Shown here: piece after piece, positions 59,004-64,000 of the stretch
Numbering within the stretch: position 1 is the stretch's first letter
Layout of the letters: each line of letters starts with the position of its first letter
Origin: Archangium gephyra
Lineage (GTDB): Bacteria; Myxococcota; Myxococcia; Myxococcales; Myxococcaceae
Assembly: GCA_003243425.1 (NCBI GenBank)
Contig: QFQP01000002.1
Coordinates: 310,001-374,000, forward strand
Length of the DNA: 64,000 nt
Reading direction: 5' to 3'
The notes under the pieces: generated by a model
Told to the model about the DNA's origin: nothing
Seen by the model: the letters and a program-made list of their open reading frames with translations, nothing else
Database searches by the model: none
Program-made: the position numbers and the translations under genes

Positions 59004-60503
59004 TCAGAGCCCGCCGCAGCACGCCAGGTGCTTTGCCAACGCGCACGAGGGCTGACCCGCGTACCCGGTCTGCCCCAGCGCAGGGCCCGACGCGCTGAAG
59101 GGCGTCGCCGCGTACGTCCACGGCGACGAGCTGTCCGAGCACGCGCCGGTCGAGCGCGTCCCATTGGCGTTGCGGTTGAAGTCGATCCACGCACCCGCGG
59201 TCGGCGGCAGCGCCGCGGTGTTGGACGCGTCGTACTCCGCGATGGTGCACAACCACGAACCGGGGAAATCGACGCGGCACTTGGTGTTCGCGCCCGGAAT
59301 GCCACCGAGGTTCCCGTTGAAAGCCAACGCCGTGTAGCCGCGGAACGTCGGGCGATTTCCGCCGCGGCAGCACGTGAGGTGCTTGCTCAACGCGCACGAG
59401 GGTTGGCCTGCGTACCCGGTGGGGCCAAGCGCCGGCCCTGATGCGCTGAACGGCGTCGCCGCATACGTCCACGGGCTCGACGAATCGGAGCAGGCGCCGG
59501 TCGAACGCGCACCGTTGTCGTTGCGGTTGAAGTCGATCCACGCGCCAGCGGCGCTGGGAGGCGTCAACGTGGTGTTCGCGCTGTCGTAGTCGGCGATGGT
59601 GCAGAGATACGAGTCAGGCGTGAACTCCGCGCGGCACTTCTGCGCGGCACCGGGAAGACCGCCCAGATTCCCGTTGAACGTCGCCTGCGTGAACCCGAGG
59701 AACTGCACCGGCGCCGAGGCCACCACCACCACACCCCCGTCGAGATACAGCACCGCCCCCGCTGGCCCGGCCGGCCCCTGCTGTCCCTGGGGCCCCGCCG
59801 CGCCCACCGGCCCCGCGGGACCAACCGGACCAGCCGGCCCCACGCCACCCGGCGCGCCCGTCGGACCTGCTGGCCCTTGCGGCCCCGTCGGTCCCACCGC
59901 ACCCGTCGCTCCGGGAGGACCCGCGGGCCCCGTCATTCCCGTCGGACCGGCAGGCCCCATCGGGCCCACAGCGCCAGGAGCACCCTGAGCACCCGTCGCG
60001 CCTTGAGGCCCCTGCGAGCCCACAGCGCCATTGCACAGCGGCATCGAGCCACCGTCAGGAAGGCCGATGAGGAGGCCACCCGTGGGGCACTGCGTGCTCA
60101 TGTTCGGGAGCACCGACACCGCCGGAGACGGACCCGCGGCGCCGTTGCAGACATCGACGACACCACCGTCAATCAACTGCGTGACGCGGACGCCGCCCGT
60201 CGCGCACGCCGAGCCCGGAGACAGCTGCGTGAGGACCACCGGAGCGCCGGCTGGCCCGGTCACCACGCCGCCATCGAGCACCAGCACCATGCCGGCAGGG
60301 CCAACGGGGCCCGGCTGCCCCGGCGCGCCTTCAGGACCCGCGGGGCCTGGCGAACCGGTGTCGCCCTTCGGTCCCGCCGGGCCTGCAACCCCCGCGGGCC
60401 CTTGCGGGCCGGCTGGGCCCTGCTCTCCCTGTGGACCCGTGGAAGAAGGACACGCGGTGAACAACAAGACAGCGCCGAGAAGAGCCGAACGAAGCGACAT
60501 CAT
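59004..60503 (-). CDS. Collagen-like lipoprotein with duplicated C-terminal lectin-like module
   Basis: A 499-residue lipoprotein: signal SLRSALLGAVLLFTAC (Cys18), then Gly-X-Y repeats in two blocks separated by a Cys-containing segment (LSPGSACATGGVRVTQLIDG). The C-terminus holds two near-identical modules of about 115 residues (FNGNLGGLPGAAQKCRAEF..., FNGNLGGIPGANTKCRVDF...), each ending in CALSKHLTCC or CALAKHLACC. It is probably a trimeric surface stalk with binding heads. The start is ATG 60503 or 60500; the open frame extending to 61976 is antisense shadow. Confidence 0.82.
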   Translation of the reverse strand: MMSLRSALLGAVLLFTACPSSTGPQGEQGPAGPQGPAGVAGPAGPKGDTGSPGPAGPEGAPGQPGPVGPAGMVLVLDGGVVTGPAGAPVVLTQLSPGSACATGGVRVTQLIDGGVVDVCNGAAGPSPAVSVLPNMSTQCPTGGLLIGLPDGGSMPLCNGAVGSQGPQGATGAQGAPGAVGPMGPAGPTGMTGPAGPPGATGAVGPTGPQGPAGPTGAPGGVGPAGPVGPAGPVGAAGPQGQQGPAGPAGAVLYLDGGVVVVASAPVQFLGFTQATFNGNLGGLPGAAQKCRAEFTPDSYLCTIADYDSANTTLTPPSAAGAWIDFNRNDNGARSTGACSDSSSPWTYAATPFSASGPALGPTGYAGQPSCALSKHLTCCRGGNRPTFRGYTALAFNGNLGGIPGANTKCRVDFPGSWLCTIAEYDASNTAALPPTAGAWIDFNRNANGTRSTGACSDSSSPWTYAATPFSASGPALGQTGYAGQPSCALAKHLACCGGL

Positions 60504-60560
60504 GCAGCCCGTACCCCCGAACCCATGCGCGAGTGAAGAACGAGTAGATCGCCTGCCTTC

Positions 60561-63491
60561 ATGCGTCGCCTGACTCTCGTTGCAGCCTCGTTGCTGAGCG
60601 CCTGCGTCACCACGTCTCCGCGCTTCGAGCAGGACCTCGCGACCACGTTCGCGCAGGACGACATGCACAAGCTCGTCACCGCCGACGTCGAGCTCTACTA
60701 CCCGAAGGAATACGAAGCGGCGGCGAAGGTCGTCGCCGCGCGCGCCACCGAGTGCCTCCGCGCGTTGCGTGCCCACGACGACACCAGGCGCGACTACGGC
60801 CGGGCGCTGCTGTTCCTCACCTCGGCGAACTACAACAACGCGTACGTGGGCGGCCTGTCGTTCGGTGAGCCGCTGCACTCGGTGAACCCGCTGTCGGTCA
60901 CCAGCGAGCTGTTCCACTGGTACGGCCTGGGCGGCGCTGACGTCGGCGACATCGCCTGCCACGAGATGTTCCACTTCGCACACTACGAGCAGACGCACGG
61001 CTTCTGGGACGCGGTGAACACGGTGTTCGGCCCGGTGTTGCCGCCGCAGACCTTCCTCGAGCGGTGGTTCACCGAGGGCGTCGCGCAGTACTACGAGGGC
61101 CGGTTGCAGCGCGCGGTGGGCCGCCCGCACAGTCCGCTGTACCGCGGCAGCTTCGATTCGTTCGTCGCGCTGCGGAGGGGCGCCATTGGCGCAGGTGATC
61201 TCTCGATCTTCCAGCGCGAGCTGAACCCGTATTCGGGCGCGTACCTCACCGGTCTGCACTTCATCGAATGGCTCGTCAGCAAGTACGGCGAAGACCAGCT
61301 GTGGAGCGTGATGGACCTGCAGGGCCGCAGCGTGTTCTCGCCGCTGGGCGCCACGTTGCGCGTGAAGTCGGTCTACGGCCTGTCGATCGGCGCGCTGCTG
61401 GAGGCATGGGAAAAAGACCTCACCCAGCACCTCGTGGTGCGCACGCGGCCGCTCACCGAGAAGACGGTGCTCGAAGACGTGGGCCAGCTCGCCCGCCTCG
61501 CGGTGCACCCCGCTTCCGGTGCAATGGCGGTGATCTCCTCGGGCAACGAAGAAGTCCCGATGCTGCGAATTCTCGAGCGCGACGGGTCGGTGCGCGTCGA
61601 GAAGCGGCTCATCAACCTCGCGATCGGCGGTCGCCCCTGGGTCTTCGCCGGGCCCGGTTCGATGAGCGGTCTGTCGTTCACCGCCGACGGGAAATCTCTG
61701 TGGCTGCTCAACGACGATCTCATCGCGCGCGGTGACACGCGGGCCCAGCTGTGGCGCATCGACGCCAGCAACGGCGACGTGAAGGAGGTCATTCAGAACG
61801 TCGGTCGCGGCATGGGCGGCAGCATTTCGGCCGACGGGTTGACCTTCACCTTCGTCGACTTTCCCGCAGGCCAGTCGCGCATCGTGGAGCGCGCGGTCGA
61901 CAGCGGGCTCGAACAGGTCATCGTCGAGCTGCCCCCGGGTGTCTCGGCGTCGGCGCCACAGTGGAACGCGGCGCACACCCAGCTGGTGTACTCGCGCTTC
62001 GATTCCAACGGCTGGAACCTCGTCGTTCGCGCGGCGGACGGAAGTGAACGGCCGCTCACCACCGATGGTCAGTTCAACTACGGCGCGCGGTGGGTCGACG
62101 ATTCACATCTGAGCTTCGCGCGAACGTCGGGCCGCTATCTGCAGGCGCACCGTTTCGATCTCGACACCGGCCTCGTCGAGAAGCTCACCGACACGCCGTA
62201 CGGTTTGATCGACCCCGCGATCGCCGGCGACGAGGTGTTCGCCGTGGTGCGCGACGGCATTCACTGGTCGATCGACCGCATGCCGGCGGCGGCCCTCGAG
62301 ACGGTGACGCTCGACCTGACCCCGCCGCCCGAGAAGCACGAACCGCCCCCGCTGAAGGTCGAGAGCGACGAGGAATATTCGTCGCTCGATCACCTCTTTC
62401 TCCCGCAGGCGCGCGCGCCCAACGGCACCATCACGCCGACGTTCGACCCCACGACGGGTCAGCTCACGGTGAACGCCACCGCGTCGCTGTCGTTGATGGG
62501 CCGCGATCGACTCGGCAAGCACACCTGGCTGCTCAGCGGCACGGTCGGCATTCCCGACTTCACGTACAACGACGCGCGCGCGACGTACCGCAACCTCACG
62601 CTGGCGCCATGGGGCCTCACCTTCACCGCGGGTCGCAACCAGTTCGATCGCATCGACACCTTCTGGGACGCCAGCGTCTTCCTGTCTCGCGCGATCTTCA
62701 CGGTGCCCATCGCGTTCGGCGTGCAGTCGCTGGTGTGGCAGCGCGTCGGCGCGCCGCTCGAGGCGTACGTCGGCCCGTCGATCTCGCTGAGCGGCAGCGC
62801 CGGTGACAGCACCGCGTACGGCGGCCCGTCGCGGCTCATCGCCTTCACCATCGACGTGTCCGGCTACCCGGTGATGAACCAGACGCCGTACGTCGTGACC
62901 ACGCCGAGCGGCGAAGCGCTGTCGCTCCCCCGCGATCCCTATCTGCTCGATCTGCGCGGCACCTTGAGCTTCGCGGTGCCCTTGCCGGTGTCGAAACGTC
63001 ACTCCTTCACGTTCGGAGGCGTTGGCCGCTCACTCCCCGGCGCGCCCGTGAATGCGCTGCGCATCGGCGGCGTGAGCTCGTTCAACACCGTGGTTGCCAG
63101 CCCGAGCAGCACCACCATTCCCGCGGGCCCCGGGGTCTTGTTGCCGGGCTCGCTCATCGAACCGTTGCGCGGCTTCGATGACTTCGGGTTCCGCGCGCAG
63201 CACGCAGTCACCTGGGGTGGCAGCTATCGCTACCGCTTCATCGTCGATCGCGGCACCGCGTCGATCCTGTGGATCTTGCCGTCGTTCTTCTTCCGGCAGA
63301 TCGACCTCGAGGGCTTCGGCTCGGGGGTCTTCACGTCAGAAGGTGCGCTCGCTGGAGCGGCCGGCGCGGCGATCTCCTTCCGCATGGTGTTCGCGGGCAG
63401 TCTGGGCGTGTCGCTCACGTACCAGTTCGCCTACCGCTTCTTCGCGACGCAGCTGCCACCGCTTCACGTGGTCGGCTTCAGCTTCGACTGA
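60561..63491 (+). CDS. Gluzincin-like lipoprotein with beta-propeller and outer-membrane barrel
   Basis: A 976-residue lipoprotein (MRRLTLVAASLLSAC, Cys15). IACHEMFHFAHYEQTHG (HExxH) at about 137, followed by WFTEGVAQYYEGR (third ligand Glu), is an M1/gluzincin-type site. Residues about 300-580 form a TolB/WD40-like propeller (GLSFTADGKSLWLLNDD, NYGARWVDDSHLSFART). Residues about 640-976 are beta strands of a bacterial surface-antigen barrel, ending in FSFD. It is divergent from the collagen-like gene. ATG start. Confidence 0.82.
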   Translation: MRRLTLVAASLLSACVTTSPRFEQDLATTFAQDDMHKLVTADVELYYPKEYEAAAKVVAARATECLRALRAHDDTRRDYGRALLFLTSANYNNAYVGGLSFGEPLHSVNPLSVTSELFHWYGLGGADVGDIACHEMFHFAHYEQTHGFWDAVNTVFGPVLPPQTFLERWFTEGVAQYYEGRLQRAVGRPHSPLYRGSFDSFVALRRGAIGAGDLSIFQRELNPYSGAYLTGLHFIEWLVSKYGEDQLWSVMDLQGRSVFSPLGATLRVKSVYGLSIGALLEAWEKDLTQHLVVRTRPLTEKTVLEDVGQLARLAVHPASGAMAVISSGNEEVPMLRILERDGSVRVEKRLINLAIGGRPWVFAGPGSMSGLSFTADGKSLWLLNDDLIARGDTRAQLWRIDASNGDVKEVIQNVGRGMGGSISADGLTFTFVDFPAGQSRIVERAVDSGLEQVIVELPPGVSASAPQWNAAHTQLVYSRFDSNGWNLVVRAADGSERPLTTDGQFNYGARWVDDSHLSFARTSGRYLQAHRFDLDTGLVEKLTDTPYGLIDPAIAGDEVFAVVRDGIHWSIDRMPAAALETVTLDLTPPPEKHEPPPLKVESDEEYSSLDHLFLPQARAPNGTITPTFDPTTGQLTVNATASLSLMGRDRLGKHTWLLSGTVGIPDFTYNDARATYRNLTLAPWGLTFTAGRNQFDRIDTFWDASVFLSRAIFTVPIAFGVQSLVWQRVGAPLEAYVGPSISLSGSAGDSTAYGGPSRLIAFTIDVSGYPVMNQTPYVVTTPSGEALSLPRDPYLLDLRGTLSFAVPLPVSKRHSFTFGGVGRSLPGAPVNALRIGGVSSFNTVVASPSSTTIPAGPGVLLPGSLIEPLRGFDDFGFRAQHAVTWGGSYRYRFIVDRGTASILWILPSFFFRQIDLEGFGSGVFTSEGALAGAAGAAISFRMVFAGSLGVSLTYQFAYRFFATQLPPLHVVGFSFD

Positions 63492-63546
63492 GTGTTGCAA
63501 ACTCCGACATCGCGCATTGGCCCATACCCAACTACGAGCGCTCGAA

Positions 63547-63915
63547 GTGAAAGCAACCGTCAGTGGGTGTCTGCTCGAGATGCTCGATGCGCGGTTCGGC
63601 AAAGAGACGAGCGCACGCGTCGTGAATGAGGCCGGTCTGGCGCAGCAGAGCACCATGCTGCGCATGCCCATCGTCGACATTCCCGATTCGCATTTCTCGC
63701 AGCTGTTCGCGGCGACGATGAACGTCACCGGGCTCAACTCCAGCCAGACGTGTGACGCGTTCGGCGAGCACTGGTGCTGCGTGTACGCACCCAAGCTGTA
63801 CGCGCCCTACCTCGAGCGGTTCAAGAACGCGCGAGAGATGATCGTCGGCCTCGACGCGCTTCACGTGGCCTCACGCGGGCGGTGCCCAACGCGCGCCCGC
63901 CGCGTTTCCAACTGA
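63547..63915 (+). CDS. H-NOX (heme NO-binding) protein, apparent frameshift, continues past window
   Basis: From GTG 63547: VKATVSGCLLEMLDARFGKE, then IVDIPDSHFSQLFAATMNVT, CDAFGEHWCC and MIVGLDALHVA, with the proximal heme His. This is the HNOB pattern. The frame then degenerates and stops at 63915. The other frame from 63870 continues the family (LTRAVPNARPPRF..., then YLSERKL, the YxSxR heme motif) to the window edge. One base appears to be missing near 63868-63870. The full gene may have been joined to a signalling domain further right. Confidence 0.7.
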   Translation: MKATVSGCLLEMLDARFGKETSARVVNEAGLAQQSTMLRMPIVDIPDSHFSQLFAATMNVTGLNSSQTCDAFGEHWCCVYAPKLYAPYLERFKNAREMIVGLDALHVASRGRCPTRARRVSN

Positions 63916-64000
63916 GCTGGCGCGACGCCGACACGCTCGACGTCGAATACCTCTCGGAGCGCAAGCTCATCGACGTGTACGTCGGGCTCGCGCGCGGCGT

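Noticed and set aside
59704..60480. Repetitive GC-rich stretch that could be taken for a CRISPR or tandem-repeat array
   Set aside because: It encodes regular Gly-X-Y collagen repeats in frame and has no conserved repeat/spacer structure.
60504..61976. Long minus-strand extension of the collagen-like gene
   Set aside because: The extension is antisense to the gluzincin lipoprotein and has no coding character; the gene starts at its own lipoprotein signal at 60503.

Overview
The window is high-GC bacterial DNA that I read as Myxococcota. Three things point there: Cys-rich and collagen-like lipoproteins with Gly/Ser/Asp-Ala-Gly linkers, large lipoprotein metalloproteases fused to outer-membrane barrels, and a tyrosine integrase with the zinc-finger insertion typical of myxobacterial integrases. 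It has two parts. Positions 1 to about 41.59 kb are a prophage whose left end lies outside the window. From about 41.6 kb to 64 kb is host chromosome.

Prophage, rightward arm. At 1-4.13 kb is a tightly coupled run of small accessory genes (ATGA/GTGA overlaps), including a RuvC-like resolvase and a sigma-70 region-4-like protein. Then come packaging and virion genes of a podovirus with BPP-1/T7-like gene order: TerS, TerL, portal, scaffold, major capsid protein, capsid cement, adaptor, nozzle, GNAT-like gp13 analogue, two further internal virion proteins and a 2410-residue ejection/polyvalent protein with two GGDEF-like domains and an HESAH zincin motif. Two moron-like genes, one on the opposite strand, separate this protein from a T7-type tail fibre. 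After the fibre come exported/adsorption proteins and a lysis region: coiled-coil proteins, an NlpC/P60 peptidase, and a two-TM holin-like protein with an Acb2/Tad1-like N-terminus. Four copies of a conserved intergenic motif lie 40-43 nt before the first gene of each late block and look like phage late promoters.

Prophage, leftward arm. From about 39.9 kb down to 30.8 kb runs an early operon: an ERF annealing protein with a PD-(D/E)XK nuclease, an HD phosphohydrolase, a large ParB-like protein, a MazG-like NTP pyrophosphohydrolase, a DUF5131/Gp37-Gp68 protein and several small unknowns. An RHH regulator and the integrase run rightward at 40.0-41.5 kb. The prophage ends inside a tRNA-Gly(CCC) gene, of which only nucleotides 1-39 remain at this junction.

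Chromosome. Next to the att site is a CMD/AhpD-like gene whose CxxC site reads Cys-X-X-UGA. A SECIS-like hairpin follows the UGA at nearly the spacing of E. coli fdhF, so I call it a selenoprotein. Then come an ECF sigma/anti-sigma/caspase-barrel/lipoprotein operon, a beta-barrel protein coupled to a 1583-residue metzincin-like lipoprotein, and a strong terminator. A leftward series follows: a hypothetical gene, chorismate mutase, U32 peptidase (RlhA-like), two hypotheticals, a RelA/SpoT-domain protein and a collagen-like lipoprotein. The last two genes run rightward: a gluzincin/propeller/barrel lipoprotein and an H-NOX gene with an apparent frameshift at the window edge.
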